This document shows, piece by piece, positions 34,429 to 43,320 of a DNA stretch of 64,000 nucleotides (position 1 is the first letter of the stretch; every line of letters starts with the position of its first letter). This stretch comes from Acidimicrobiales bacterium. GTDB lineage: Bacteria > Actinomycetota > Acidimicrobiia > Acidimicrobiales > Iamiaceae. A program made the translations under genes and the position numbers. Where the stretch lies: contig JAODBM010000002.1 in assembly GCA_025463985.1 (NCBI GenBank), positions 1 to 64,000 on the forward strand, given 5' to 3'. Under the pieces are notes generated by a model, which saw only the letters and a program-made list of their open reading frames with translations, searched no databases and was not told where the DNA came from.

Positions 34429-35584
34429 ACGCGGGGGCGACGGCGGCCTCGATCCGGGCGGCGGTGGCCAGCAGCAGCGCCTCGTGGTGGTCGGGGGCGA
34501 TCAGCTGGAGGCTGGCCGGCAGCGCGCGGTCGGTCGGGATCGGCTGGGCGGTCGCCGGGTGGCCCGACAGGCTGACGGCGATCGCGGCCGGGTTCGGGGG
34601 CATCGGACGCTCGTCGAGGCGGGGCGGGAAGCGGAGCATGGTCGGCAGGGCCAGCACCTCGACGTCCGCGAACCGCTCGGCCAGCTCGGCTCGCCAGGCC
34701 AGCCGGTGGGCGCGGGCGTCGCCGAGCACGGCCGGGCCGATCGCTTCGGCCGCGGTGAACCGGGCGGCCACGTCCTCGCCCACACCGCGGTGATGGTGCG
34801 GCCAGAGCGCCGCGTTCGAGAGCAGTGCCTCGCCCAGCAAGAGCGTGATCCCGGCGTCGTTGGCCGCGGCCCAACCCGGCAGGTCGATCTCCATCACCGT
34901 GAGCTCGGCGGCGGCCAACGCTCGGTCGATGGCGTCGTCGATGGCCGGATCGGTGTCGGGCAGGCGGATCCGGCCGACCGCATCGGCTGGGGCCCGCCGC
35001 CCGCGATGGTCGAAGGCGGGGTCGAGCAGGGAGAGGCCGTGGGCCACCCCGGCCACCGAGCGGGCCAATGGGCCGACGGTGTCCATCGACGGAGCCAGGG
35101 GCCAGATGCCATCGAGCGACAGGTGCCCCCAGGTCGGCTTCAGCCCGACGACGCCGCAACAGGCCGCCGGGTTGCGGATCGAGCCGGCGGTGTCGGTGCC
35201 GTACGCGAGGTCGGCCTGGCCGGTGGCCACCGCGACCGCCGAGCCGCTCGACGACCCGCCCGGCACGAGCGTCGGGTCCAGCGGGTTGGTGGGCGTGCCG
35301 AACCACGGGTTCACGCCGCTGGCGCCGAAGCACAGCTCGTGGAGGTTGGTCTTGCCCACGATGCGCGCGCCGGCGGCTCGGGCCCCGGCCAGGCAGGCCG
35401 CGTCGGCGCTCGCCGGACGCGCCTGCTCGGCCACGACCCGACTCCCGGCGGTGGTGCTGACGCCGACCACGTCGATGGCGTCCTTGACCGCCAGGCGCAC
35501 GCCAGCGGGTCGGGCCTGCGGGTCGCGGTCGGGGTCGAGGCGGGTGATGAACGTGGCGTCGGACCCGGCGACCGGGCCGGTCAC
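34427..35584 (-). CDS. Amidase signature family protein
   Basis: A 385-residue amidase-signature enzyme, on the short side for the family. The catalytic Lys is in LAVKDAIDV (near residue 33). The Gly/Ser-rich signature PGGSSSGSAVAVA carries the cis-Ser, and the nucleophile Ser is in DTAGSIRNPAACCGVVGLKPTWG. Thus the Ser-cisSer-Lys triad is complete. It hydrolyses an amide of unknown identity. GTG 35584 overlaps the TGA of the upstream enoyl-CoA hydratase gene, so the two are co-expressed. The longer frame reaching into that gene is not real. Confidence 0.9.
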   Translation of the reverse strand: MTGPVAGSDATFITRLDPDRDPQARPAGVRLAVKDAIDVVGVSTTAGSRVVAEQARPASADAACLAGARAAGARIVGKTNLHELCFGASGVNPWFGTPTNPLDPTLVPGGSSSGSAVAVATGQADLAYGTDTAGSIRNPAACCGVVGLKPTWGHLSLDGIWPLAPSMDTVGPLARSVAGVAHGLSLLDPAFDHRGRRAPADAVGRIRLPDTDPAIDDAIDRALAAAELTVMEIDLPGWAAANDAGITLLLGEALLSNAALWPHHHRGVGEDVAARFTAAEAIGPAVLGDARAHRLAWRAELAERFADVEVLALPTMLRFPPRLDERPMPPNPAAIAVSLSGHPATAQPIPTDRALPASLQLIAPDHHEALLLATAARIEAAVAPA

Positions 35585-36366
35585 TCGGCCTCCCAGATGG
35601 GCGGTCGCTTCTCCAGGAACGCGCTGATGCCCTCGGCCGCGTCGGGCTCCGCGAGGTTGGCGGCCATCACGCCGGACGTGTAGGCGTAGGCGTCGGTGAG
35701 CGGCAGGTCTCGCTGGCGGCGGAAGGCCTCCTTGCCGATGGCGACGACCAGCGGCGACTTCGTGGCGATCTCCTCGGCGAGGTCGGCCACCGCGACGTCC
35801 AGCGCGTCGTCGGGCACGACGCGGTTCACGAGGCCGAGCCGCTCGGCCTCGGCCGCATCGATCGGGTTGCCGGTCAGCAACATCTCCATCGCGTGCTTGG
35901 CGCCGACGTTGCGGGTGAGGGCCACCATCGGCGTCGAGCAGAACAGGCCGATGTCCACCCCGGGCGTGGCGAAGCGGGCCGACTCGGCGGCCACGGCGAG
36001 ATCGCAGCTCGCCACGAGCTGGCAGCCGGCGGCGGTGGCGATGCCGTGGACCTTGGCGATGACCGGCTGGCGGAGGCCCACGATCGCCAGCATCACCGCC
36101 GAGCACAGCTGGAACAGCTCGGCGCGGAACTGGGGGTCGGCGTTGGCCTGGATCTCGCGCAGGTCGTGCCCCGCGCTGAACGCCGGACCCTGACCGGCCA
36201 GCACCACGACCCGGACGCGTGGCTCCGCGTCGATGCGTCGGAGGTGGTCGAGCAGCTCGCGCAGGAGGGGCGCCGAGAGCGCGTTGCGCTGCTTGGGACG
36301 GGCCAGCGTCAGGGTCGTGACGTGGGCATCGTCCTCGCGCTCGACCAGCGGCGACCGTCCGTCCAT
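35581..36366 (-). CDS. Enoyl-CoA hydratase/isomerase family protein
   Basis: A 261-residue crotonase-fold protein. The first oxyanion-hole segment is GPAFSAGHDLREI and the second is KVHGIATAAGCQLVASCDLAVA. The catalytic Glu of classical hydratases is replaced in the FATPGVDIGLFCSTP region, where Gly-Leu-Phe stands at the usual site. The C-terminus has ISAFLEKRPPIW. It may be an isomerase or an enoyl-CoA hydratase with altered chemistry. It is first in a two-gene unit with the amidase. No operator palindrome precedes it. Confidence 0.88.
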   Translation of the reverse strand: MDGRSPLVEREDDAHVTTLTLARPKQRNALSAPLLRELLDHLRRIDAEPRVRVVVLAGQGPAFSAGHDLREIQANADPQFRAELFQLCSAVMLAIVGLRQPVIAKVHGIATAAGCQLVASCDLAVAAESARFATPGVDIGLFCSTPMVALTRNVGAKHAMEMLLTGNPIDAAEAERLGLVNRVVPDDALDVAVADLAEEIATKSPLVVAIGKEAFRRQRDLPLTDAYAYTSGVMAANLAEPDAAEGISAFLEKRPPIWEAE

Positions 36367-36393
36367 GCAGCGACGGTACCCCGCCCCCCACCT

Positions 36394-36456
36394 CCCCCGA
36401 ATGTGGAGTGGAAGAGGTCGTGGCGACGACCGCTTCTACTCCACATTGCCGGGGGG
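36394..36456. repeat. Hairpin repeat, family B copy 2 (carries a stop codon)
   Basis: Arms 36400-36420 and 36427-36447 pair over 21 bp with two mismatches and share TGTGGAGTAGAAGCGGTCG (on the minus strand) with copy 1 at 5872. The right arm provides the codons Asn-Val-Glu and the TAG stop of the SDR gene at 36436. Confidence 0.85.
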
Positions 36457-37233
36457 GCGGTTGCTGAACGCGCGGAGGAGGCCGTCGCTCTGGAGGCTGG
36501 GCAGGACCGAGCCGCCGTCGACCACGATCGTCTGGCCGGTGACGTACGACGCGGCGTCGCTGGCCAGGAACAGGATCACCTCAGCCACCTCCTCGGCGGC
36601 GCCGACGCGACCCAGGGGCGTTCCCGATTCGGCGGCGCGGCGCCAGCCCTCGTTGGCCACGACGACGTCGGTGAGCGGCGTGTGCACCATGCCCGGCGCC
36701 ACCGCGTTCACCCGGACGGTCGGCGCGAGCTCGAGCGCGGCCGTCTGCGTGAGGTTCAGCACCCCGGCCTTCGCCGCCGAGTACGGGCCCTCGCCGCGGG
36801 TGGGGCGGAGACCGGTGAGCGAGGCGTTGTTGACGATCGACCCGCCGCCGGCGGCCAGCATGATCGGACCGGCGGCGCGGATGCCGTGGAAGGTGCCGGT
36901 GAGGTTGACGCCGATGAGCAGCGCCCACTCCTTGTCGGTGTACGACAGCAGCGGCTTGGCCATGCCCGTGCCCGCGTTGTTGACGAGGTCGGTGAGGCCG
37001 CCCATGGCCTCGGCCGCGTCCCGCACGGCGGCCGTGATGGCGTCGGCGTCGCGGACGTCGGCGCACACGCTGCGCCCGCCGACCTCCGACGCCACGGCCG
37101 CCGCTCGGTGGCCATCCCGGTCGAGCACGGTCACGACGGCGCCGTCGGCCGCGAAGCCCCGGCAGCAGGCGGCACCGATGCCGGACCCTCCGCCGGTCAC
37201 GAGCACCCGGCGACCGGCGAACCGGCCGGTCAC
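36436..37233 (-). CDS. SDR family oxidoreductase
   Basis: A 265-residue classical short-chain dehydrogenase: VTGGGSGIGAACC near residue 12, VNNAG near 86, SIVNNASLTG with the catalytic Ser and YSAAKAGVLNLTQ with Tyr-Lys, then LASDAASYVTGQTIVVDGG. The last dozen residues (after LLRAFSNRPPG) end Asn-Val-Glu within the family B hairpin. GTG 37233 overlaps the TGA of the EthD gene. Last gene of a four-gene unit beginning at 38771. Substrate unknown. Confidence 0.9.
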   Translation of the reverse strand: MTGRFAGRRVLVTGGGSGIGAACCRGFAADGAVVTVLDRDGHRAAAVASEVGGRSVCADVRDADAITAAVRDAAEAMGGLTDLVNNAGTGMAKPLLSYTDKEWALLIGVNLTGTFHGIRAAGPIMLAAGGGSIVNNASLTGLRPTRGEGPYSAAKAGVLNLTQTAALELAPTVRVNAVAPGMVHTPLTDVVVANEGWRRAAESGTPLGRVGAAEEVAEVILFLASDAASYVTGQTIVVDGGSVLPSLQSDGLLRAFSNRPPGNVE

Positions 37234-37583
37234 GTCGACGGGCCCGAATGCTCGGGTCCGTCGACGATCACGACCGGGTCAGCGGTGAACACCACCTTGA
37301 TGTCCGCTTGCTCGAGGAAGCGGGTCTCGTCCTCACGCATCGCCGTGCCCGCGGGGCCGTCGAGCATGGCCAGGAAGTCGTCCCATGACGCGAACGACTG
37401 CACGGCCACCCCGTCGTAGCCGCTGCGATCGAGCGGGTGGGCCGGGTGCTGCTCGTAGCGCAGGAGGCGGTCGCCGAGCCCGGGCGTGTCCCGGATCAGC
37501 GGCCCGTGCACCTCGTGCCAGTGGTGGAGGAACTGCTCGCGTGTCGTGCCGTCCTTGCGGCGCACGAACGCGAACAGCTGCAT
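37230..37583 (-). CDS. EthD domain protein
   Basis: A 117-residue dimeric alpha-beta barrel protein of the EthD family. FAFVRRKDGTTREQFLHHWHEVHGPLI near the N-terminus is the family signature, and a second strand pair (YDGVAVQSFASWDDFLAML) follows. EthD-type proteins assist oxidative degradation pathways by unclear means. ATG 37583 overlaps the stop of the upstream gene, and its own stop overlaps the SDR start, so it is translationally coupled on both sides. Confidence 0.85.
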   Translation of the reverse strand: MQLFAFVRRKDGTTREQFLHHWHEVHGPLIRDTPGLGDRLLRYEQHPAHPLDRSGYDGVAVQSFASWDDFLAMLDGPAGTAMREDETRFLEQADIKVVFTADPVVIVDGPEHSGPST

Positions 37584-37969
37584 CACGCGGGCGGCGGAGG
37601 CGGCGGCGCGGTGGCGGCCGACGGAGCAGGAGCAGAGGCGCCGGCAGCCGCGGTCGGCTCGGACACCTTCATGCGGCCCTTCAGGAAGAACAGCCAGGGG
37701 CACGTCCAGGTCACCTGCACGGCGGAACCCGCGGCAAGGTCGACGACCGAGCCGTTGCGTCCCATCTGCGGGAAGAACAGGTACGGGAGCCAGACCTCGA
37801 CCTGGTAGCGGCCGGGTGGCACCGGGACCTGGGTGGTTCCCCAGGGCGCTGGCGCGGGCGCGCTGCCGTTGATCGAGTACCTGGGCTTGAACAAGAGCAG
37901 CAGGAGCGCCAACGGAAAGAACTTCGTCTTGATCGCGATGACAGAGCTGGGTTGCTGTTGGTCGGACAT
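37583..37969 (-). CDS. Conserved small protein with Pro-rich tail, unknown function
   Basis: A 128-residue protein. Near the N-terminus is IAIKTKFFPLALLLLLFKPRYSI, a hydrophobic stretch bounded by basic residues. A beta-rich core follows (VPVPPGRYQVEVWLPYLF, VDLAAGSAVQVTWTCPWLFFLKGRM), and the last 25 residues are Ala/Pro only. The PGRYQVEV/VTWTCPWLFF pattern suggests a small beta-sandwich anchored at the membrane. It is coupled to EthD (TGATG overlap) and starts 19 bp after the SDR at 37989. I do not recognise it. Confidence 0.7.
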   Translation of the reverse strand: MSDQQQPSSVIAIKTKFFPLALLLLLFKPRYSINGSAPAPAPWGTTQVPVPPGRYQVEVWLPYLFFPQMGRNGSVVDLAAGSAVQVTWTCPWLFFLKGRMKVSEPTAAAGASAPAPSAATAPPPPPPA

Positions 37970-37988
37970 GGAACCGCCTTCTGGTGAG

Positions 37989-38771
37989 TCAGCCGTTGAA
38001 CCAGTGGCCGGCGTTCACGCCGATCATCTGGCCCGTGACGGGCGTTGCAAGTGGAGATGCAAAGAACACCGCGGTTCCGGCGATCTCCGACGAAGGCGGT
38101 AGGTAGCCCAAGCAGGTCTGGGATGCCACCTCGTCGTAGACCTCCTGAAACGTAATGCCCCTTTTTTCGGCTTGGTGGTTGAAGTACCACTCGACCGAAT
38201 CGCCATAGATGTAGCCGGGATGGATGCCATTGACGCGGATCCCCTTGGGTCCGAGCTCGAGCGCGAGGGTCTTGGTGAGCGATGCCAGCGCGCCCTTCGA
38301 GGCCACGTACGCGCCCCAGCGGGGTTGGATCCGCTGCACCGACATCGAGTTGATCATGATGATCCGCCCGTCGCCACTGGCCTCGAGGTGGGGCACCACC
38401 GCGCGGGTCATGTGCAGCGTGCCCCAGAGGTTGACGTCCATCGTGCGCTGCCAGTTGGCGAGGTCGGCGTCCATGAACGCGGTGGCGTCGCCGCCCTCGT
38501 AGGCGTTGTTCACGAGGATGTCGAGGCCGCCGAGCTCGGCCGCGCCCTGGTCGGCGAGGGCGGCGCAGCTGGCGGCGTCGGTCACGTCGCAGGCGATGGG
38601 CATGGCCCGGCGGCCGAGCGCCTCGACCTCGGCGGCGAGCGCGTCGAGCTTCGCTTGGGTGCGCCCACCCAGCACCACGTCGGCCCCCTCACGGGCGAAC
38701 GCGAGCGAGATGTCGCGTCCCATGCCCGGGCCGATGCCCGAGACCACGGCGATCTTTCCCTCCAGCAACAT
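37989..38771 (-). CDS. SDR family oxidoreductase
   Basis: A 260-residue short-chain dehydrogenase with an atypical cofactor loop, VSGIGPGMGRDISLAF, and NNAY in place of the usual NNAG. The catalytic Ser lies in MINSMSVQRIQPRWG and Tyr-Lys in YVASKGALASLTKTLALE. A long segment between NGIHPGYIYGDSVEWYFNHQ and the C-terminus is an insertion not found in simple SDRs. ATG 38771 has GGGGAG upstream. It heads the unit with the 128-residue protein, EthD and a second SDR. Confidence 0.9.
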   Translation of the reverse strand: MLLEGKIAVVSGIGPGMGRDISLAFAREGADVVLGGRTQAKLDALAAEVEALGRRAMPIACDVTDAASCAALADQGAAELGGLDILVNNAYEGGDATAFMDADLANWQRTMDVNLWGTLHMTRAVVPHLEASGDGRIIMINSMSVQRIQPRWGAYVASKGALASLTKTLALELGPKGIRVNGIHPGYIYGDSVEWYFNHQAEKRGITFQEVYDEVASQTCLGYLPPSSEIAGTAVFFASPLATPVTGQMIGVNAGHWFNG

Positions 38772-38851
38772 CTGCGAGCTCCCCCTCTCCCGGCGTACCG
38801 GGGCACCACGATGGTCCATGCGCGGGCCAAGCGGCGCCGCCGTGCGATCGG

Positions 38852-39790
38852 TCAGCCGTCGAGCAGCGGCCCGACCTCGGCGCCGAACGCGCTGATCTGG
38901 TCGACGAGCTCAGCGGCCGAACGGGAGCGCAGGCGCACCTGCACCTGTCCGACCCCGAGCGCGCCGAGCTTGCGCAGCACGTGCGCGATCTTCTCCGGGG
39001 GGCCGGTGAGCGCAGGCTCGCCCAAGTCCCAGTCGGGGCTGCCCACGTAGATCGCCCCGATGAGCGCGCCGAGGTCGAACTCGTCCGGCAGCCCGGCGGC
39101 GACGCGCTGGCTGCGGATGGAGGCCACGAGCTCGGGCGTCACCGGACCTTGGGGCAGCCAGCCGTCGCCTCGCAGCGCGGCCCGCCGGACGGCCGGCGCC
39201 GAGGATCCACCCACCCAGATCGGTGGGCCGCCCTCCTGCACCGGCCGAGGCCGCTGGCCGTAGTCGGACACCTTCCACGTCGGTCCCTCGATGGTGGGGA
39301 ACTCGTCGGTGAACGCGGCGCGGAGCGCGTCGATCGATTCGTCCAACAGCCGGCCCCGCTCGGTGAACGGCAGGCCGAGCAGCTCGAACTCACCTTGCAG
39401 GTGGCCGGCGCCGACGCCGAGCACGACCCGCCCGCCCGACACCGTGTCGAGCGTCGAGAACGCCTTCGCGACCTGCAACGGGTGCCGGTAGGCGGGCACG
39501 TAGACGTGGCTGAGCAGGCGGACCCGCGAGGTGATGCCCGCCAGCCAACCGAGCGTGGCCACCGTGTCCCACCACGACGTGCCCATGGTGGCGTCGGACG
39601 GCCGCGGGATGGCCACGTGATCGCACACCGCGATGTAGAAGAACCCCGCGGCATCGGCGGCCCGGGCGACGGCGGCCAGCTCGTCGGCCCCCGCCTCCAC
39701 CTCCCACGGCTCGCAGCTGCGCGTGCTCTGCATCTGCACCGGCAACTGCATCCCGTACACGAGTTGGCCGGCCGGAAGGATCGCACCCAC
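38852..39790 (-). CDS. LLM class F420-dependent oxidoreductase
   Basis: A 312-residue luciferase-like protein. VYGMQLPVQMQ opens the barrel. AADAAGFFYIAVCDHVAIP, RVRLLSHVYVPAYRHPLQVAKAFSTLD, GGRVVLGVGAGHLQGEFELLG and IWVGGSSAPAVRRAALRGDGWLP follow in the order usual for the F420-dependent TIGR03619-like group. The GTG start lies directly beside operator site 8, which also faces the divergent ligase gene at 39870. Substrate unknown. Confidence 0.9.
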   Translation of the reverse strand: MGAILPAGQLVYGMQLPVQMQSTRSCEPWEVEAGADELAAVARAADAAGFFYIAVCDHVAIPRPSDATMGTSWWDTVATLGWLAGITSRVRLLSHVYVPAYRHPLQVAKAFSTLDTVSGGRVVLGVGAGHLQGEFELLGLPFTERGRLLDESIDALRAAFTDEFPTIEGPTWKVSDYGQRPRPVQEGGPPIWVGGSSAPAVRRAALRGDGWLPQGPVTPELVASIRSQRVAAGLPDEFDLGALIGAIYVGSPDWDLGEPALTGPPEKIAHVLRKLGALGVGQVQVRLRSRSAAELVDQISAFGAEVGPLLDG

Positions 39791-39793
39791 GAT

Positions 39794-39808
39794 CTGACAG
39801 CGTGTCAG
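39794..39808. promoter_or_regulatory. TetR-type operator palindrome, site 8
   Basis: CTGACAGCGTGTCAG is a variant with CTGACA/TGTCAG half sites, still a perfect palindrome around GCG. It lies 3 bp upstream of the LLM start at 39790, with the divergent ligase gene 62 bp away. Confidence 0.65.
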
Positions 39809-39869
39809 ATCGCGGTGGCACGGGTCCAGCGCCGTCGGGCCACGAGCGGCGGGGTGCCATCATCGCCAG

Positions 39870-41411
39870 ATGGAGGCGAGGGACGGCGAGCAGGCTGATC
39901 GGGTCGTCGCCTGGTCGCGGCACCTGCCGGCCGACACCGACCCGGCCACGGTCGACCTGCTCGTCGAGGAGTCCTTGCCCCGGGCATGGCGGGCTCGTTG
40001 GGCCGAGGACCCACGAGCCGTCGTGGCCCTCACGCCAGCGGGCCACAAGCTGACGGCGGCGCAGCTCGACGAGCGGTCGGCGGTGGTGGCCGGACGCCTG
40101 GCGCGGGCCGGGCTGGAGCCGGGCGATCGCGTCATCGTGTCGGCGCTCGCCTCGCTGGACCTCGTGGTGGCCTACGTCGCGGCGCTGCGCATGCGGCTGA
40201 TCGTCGTCCCGATGAACACGGCGTATGGCGCCGGCGAGATCCGCCACATCGTCGCCAGCACCACGCCGAAGGCCGCCGTCGTCGATGACCGAGCGCGAGG
40301 CGACCTGCTCCGGGCCGCGTCGCCAGGACCGCTCATGATCTTGGGCCCCGACGTGGCGCTGCCCGGCGGCCCGCCTCCCGCGCTCGACCTGGCCGACCGG
40401 GGCACCCCGACGCTCATCTGCCTCACCTCGGGCACGACCGGCGCGCCGAAGGGTGCCGTGCTGAGCAGCGGCAACCTGCTCGCATCGGCAGAGGCCGTGC
40501 GCCTCGCCTGGCGGTGGGCTCCCGACGATCGGCTCGCGCTCATGCTCCCGCTCTTCCACATGCACGGCCTCGGCGTCGGCCTGCACGGGACGCTGCTCGC
40601 CGGAGCGTCGGCCGTCCTCGTGGGCTCCTTCGACACCGCGGCGCTCGACCACGCCATCGCCGAGCAGTCGGCGTCCATGTTCTTCGGTGTGCCGACCATG
40701 TACCACCGCATCGCACAGAGCCCGGTGCTCGGGACGCTCGGCCGGCTACGGCTCTGCGTCTCCGGGTCCGCGCCGCTGTCCGCCGAGCTGCACCGGAGGG
40801 TCGCCGACGCGAGCGGCCAGCGGATCCTGGAGCGGTACGGCATGACCGAGACGGTCATGAACCTCTCGAACCCATACGACGGCGAGCGGCGACCCGGCAC
40901 GGTCGGCATACCGCTTCCCGGCGTCGAGATGCGCCTCGAGCACGCCGACGACGACCCGACCGGTCCCGGCGAGATCCAGCTGCGCGGGCCCAACGTGTTC
41001 GCCGGCTACCTGAACGACCCGGAGGCCACCGCGGCCACGTTCACCGCCGACGGATGGTTCCGCACGGGCGACATCGGCGAGCTGGACGACGACGGCTACG
41101 TCAGCATCGTCGGCCGCTCGAAGGAGCTGATCATCTCGGGCGGCTACAACGTCTATCCGCGCGAGATCGAGGACGTGCTGCGCACCCATCCCGCCGTCGA
41201 CGACGTCGCCGTCGTCGGCACTCGGTCCGACGAGTGGGGCGAGACGGTCACCGCGGTCGTCGTGGCCCACGATCAGGTGACGGCCGACGAGCTCACCTCA
41301 TTTGCCGCCCGGCACCTCGCGCCCTTCAAGCGGCCGCGGGTCGTCCGCTTCGTCGACGAGCTGCCGCGCAACGCCCTCGGCAAGGTCCTGCGGAACGAGC
41401 TGGTCGACTAG
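39870..41411 (+). CDS. Acyl-CoA synthetase, malonyl-CoA synthetase (MatB)-like
   Basis: A 513-residue adenylate-forming ligase. The P-loop is LTSGTTGAPKGAVLS, FHMHGLGVGLHG follows, and the adenine motif ERYGMTETVMNLSNPYDGERR is the form typical of malonyl/methylmalonyl-CoA synthetases of the MatB type. The hinge RTGDIGELDDDGYVSIVGRSKELIISGGYNVYPREIE and catalytic Lys in ELPRNALGKVLRNEL are intact. It would activate a short dicarboxylic acid to a CoA ester. Operator site 8 in its promoter region suggests control with the lipid regulon. Confidence 0.85.
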   Translation: MEARDGEQADRVVAWSRHLPADTDPATVDLLVEESLPRAWRARWAEDPRAVVALTPAGHKLTAAQLDERSAVVAGRLARAGLEPGDRVIVSALASLDLVVAYVAALRMRLIVVPMNTAYGAGEIRHIVASTTPKAAVVDDRARGDLLRAASPGPLMILGPDVALPGGPPPALDLADRGTPTLICLTSGTTGAPKGAVLSSGNLLASAEAVRLAWRWAPDDRLALMLPLFHMHGLGVGLHGTLLAGASAVLVGSFDTAALDHAIAEQSASMFFGVPTMYHRIAQSPVLGTLGRLRLCVSGSAPLSAELHRRVADASGQRILERYGMTETVMNLSNPYDGERRPGTVGIPLPGVEMRLEHADDDPTGPGEIQLRGPNVFAGYLNDPEATAATFTADGWFRTGDIGELDDDGYVSIVGRSKELIISGGYNVYPREIEDVLRTHPAVDDVAVVGTRSDEWGETVTAVVVAHDQVTADELTSFAARHLAPFKRPRVVRFVDELPRNALGKVLRNELVD

Positions 41412-41491
41412 CTGTCGTGCCGCGGCCACGCAGGCGCTGTCGCGAGAAGGCGCGCCGCGGAACGTCAAGTACCCGTTTGCGCACCCGATAG

Positions 41492-42601
41492 GTGGGGGTG
41501 GTTGGCACGCGTTGGAGCGTCGCGTCGTCCGCTCGCCGGGCGCAGCGGGTGCGGGTCGTCGCGCTCACGGTCGGGTTGGCGCTGCTCTGGCCGCTGCTGT
41601 GGTCGTTCGCCGGAGGCTCCTCGGACTCGCTGCTCGGGGCGGGCGTCTCCGGTCCGTCACGCGCCGCCGTCGACCAGGAGATCCCGGACCTCCATCACGT
41701 GGCCGGCATCGGGCACGACGGCCAGCAGTTCTACGTGATCGCCCGCCACCCGTTCGACCCGCCCGCCGCGGCCCGGTCGCTCGACGAGCCGACCTATCGG
41801 TACCGGCGGATCCTCTTCCCGCTGCTCGCCGGGGCGATGGCACCCCACGGCGGCCGAGGCCTGATCGCAGCGTTCGCTGCGCTCTCCTTGTTCGGCGTCG
41901 CGCTGGGGGCCTGGGCGCTCTCGGGCCTCGACGGCGCACCGCGCTGGCTGCCGCTGAGCCTCGCCGTCATGCCCGTTGTCATCACGTCGCTGACCCTCTC
42001 GTTGTCGGACGCGTTGGCCACCGGCTTGGCGCTCGCCGGCGTGCTCGCAGTGCAACGGCGGCGCTGGGCGGTGGCGCTGGCCGCGCTCACGCTGGCCGTG
42101 CTCACGCGGGAGACGTTCGTGCTGGTCGCGCTCGGCTTGGCCTGGGCTCCGGGGATGCCGCGACGCTGGCGGCTCGGCCTCGTCGCCGGGCCCGCGACGG
42201 TGCTGGCGGCATGGTCGCTCTGGTGCGCGCACCGGCTGCACGCCCCCGTCATCGGCGGCAGCGCCGCTCAGCTCGCGCTCCCGTTCGCCGGTTGGCTGAG
42301 CCGCAACGTCCAACCCGCGTCGCTCGGGCTCGGCCTGATCACCGGAGCGGTGCTCGGGGCCGGGGCGTGGCGGGCGAGACGGAGCGCGCCGCACTTCGCC
42401 GTGGTGCTGACCCTCCAGCTCCTGCTGCTCGTGTGCCTCTCGGACCTTGTGACGTTCACCTGGATGAACTCGCTGCGGACCGCGGGGGCGATGGTCCCGC
42501 TGGCGATCTGGAGCCTGGTCCGAGCCGGCCGAGCGCCGGCGTCGGCGCTGGCACCGACGCCGGGGAGCGACGAGCACGCGCTGCTCGCGGCATCCGCCTG
42601 A
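41492..42601 (+). CDS. Polytopic membrane protein, glycosyltransferase-like (GT-C fold)
   Basis: A 369-residue protein with about nine hydrophobic helices. After the first helix comes an extracytoplasmic loop with IGHDGQQFYVIARHPFDP and YRYRRILFPLLAG, a pattern found in bacterial membrane proteins related to mannosyltransferases of the GT-C superfamily. An Asp in that loop could be catalytic. Later helices include GLALAGVLAVQRRRWAVALAALTLAVLTRETF. The lipid-linked substrate is unknown. It lies 80 bp after the MatB-like gene but looks unrelated to it. Confidence 0.75.
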   Translation: MGVVGTRWSVASSARRAQRVRVVALTVGLALLWPLLWSFAGGSSDSLLGAGVSGPSRAAVDQEIPDLHHVAGIGHDGQQFYVIARHPFDPPAAARSLDEPTYRYRRILFPLLAGAMAPHGGRGLIAAFAALSLFGVALGAWALSGLDGAPRWLPLSLAVMPVVITSLTLSLSDALATGLALAGVLAVQRRRWAVALAALTLAVLTRETFVLVALGLAWAPGMPRRWRLGLVAGPATVLAAWSLWCAHRLHAPVIGGSAAQLALPFAGWLSRNVQPASLGLGLITGAVLGAGAWRARRSAPHFAVVLTLQLLLLVCLSDLVTFTWMNSLRTAGAMVPLAIWSLVRAGRAPASALAPTPGSDEHALLAASA

Positions 42602-42648
42602 TCAGCCGCGGGCGGCGGTGCCGAAGCGCCCCAGCTGCAGTGCGTGCG

Positions 42649-43320
42649 TCAGGTGTTCGGAGGCTTCTGGCCCGTGATGGACCACGCCACGATGCCGGCC
42701 ATCGACCGGCGCAGGTCGGCCGTCCGCACACCCCAGAACTCGAACCCGAGGCGGTGCGAGGCGACGTGCACGAGCATCGACACCAGCACGCCGGCCTGCG
42801 CGTTCGGCTCGATGTCCGCAGGCAGCCGGCGGGCCGCCCGTTGCTCGGCGATCGCCGCCGCCAGGTTGTTGCTGAGCTCGTTGAGCAGCCGCGTCCGCAC
42901 GTTCGCGAAGCGGCTGTCGCCCTCGTCATTGGCGAGGTCGACGACGCGGAGCACCGGCTGATGCAGGTCCCAGAAGTCGAGGATGGCGTCCACCAGCGCG
43001 TAGGCACCGTCCGGCGCGGAGCGCCCCCGCCAGCGGGTCTCGGCCACGATCTCGGCGAAGCGATGGGCGCCGGCGGCCACCATCTCCTCGGCCAGGACCA
43101 GGATCGCCGACTCGACGTCCGGGAAGTACTGGTAGAAGGTCGCGGGCGACGTGCCGGCCTCGCGGGCGATGTCGACGACCTTCAGGTCGCGGTACGACGT
43201 GCTCCGCAACATGTTCGCCGTGCACTCCAGGAGCTTCGTGCGGGTGGCACGGCCCCGCCGGCCCGGCACCCGGCCGTCGGCGGCCCGCAGGTCGTCCTCC
43301 ACCTCAGCCGGGTTGCTCAC
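42649..43320 (-). CDS. TetR/AcrR family transcriptional regulator (candidate lipid-regulon repressor)
   Basis: A 223-residue TetR-family repressor. The helix-turn-helix is at about residues 24-70: RATRTKLLECTANMLRS, then DLKVVDIAREAGTSPATFYQYFPDVESAI. The long C-terminal ligand domain includes a DLANDEGDSRFANVRTRLL segment and a final helix LRRSMAGIVAWSIT, which is consistent with binding a large acyl-CoA ligand. The GTG start (43320-43318) is covered by an imperfect copy of the CTGACG-N3-CGTCAG palindrome. The gene is therefore likely autoregulated and is the best candidate reader of the ten other sites in the window. Confidence 0.9.
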   Translation of the reverse strand: MSNPAEVEDDLRAADGRVPGRRGRATRTKLLECTANMLRSTSYRDLKVVDIAREAGTSPATFYQYFPDVESAILVLAEEMVAAGAHRFAEIVAETRWRGRSAPDGAYALVDAILDFWDLHQPVLRVVDLANDEGDSRFANVRTRLLNELSNNLAAAIAEQRAARRLPADIEPNAQAGVLVSMLVHVASHRLGFEFWGVRTADLRRSMAGIVAWSITGQKPPNT

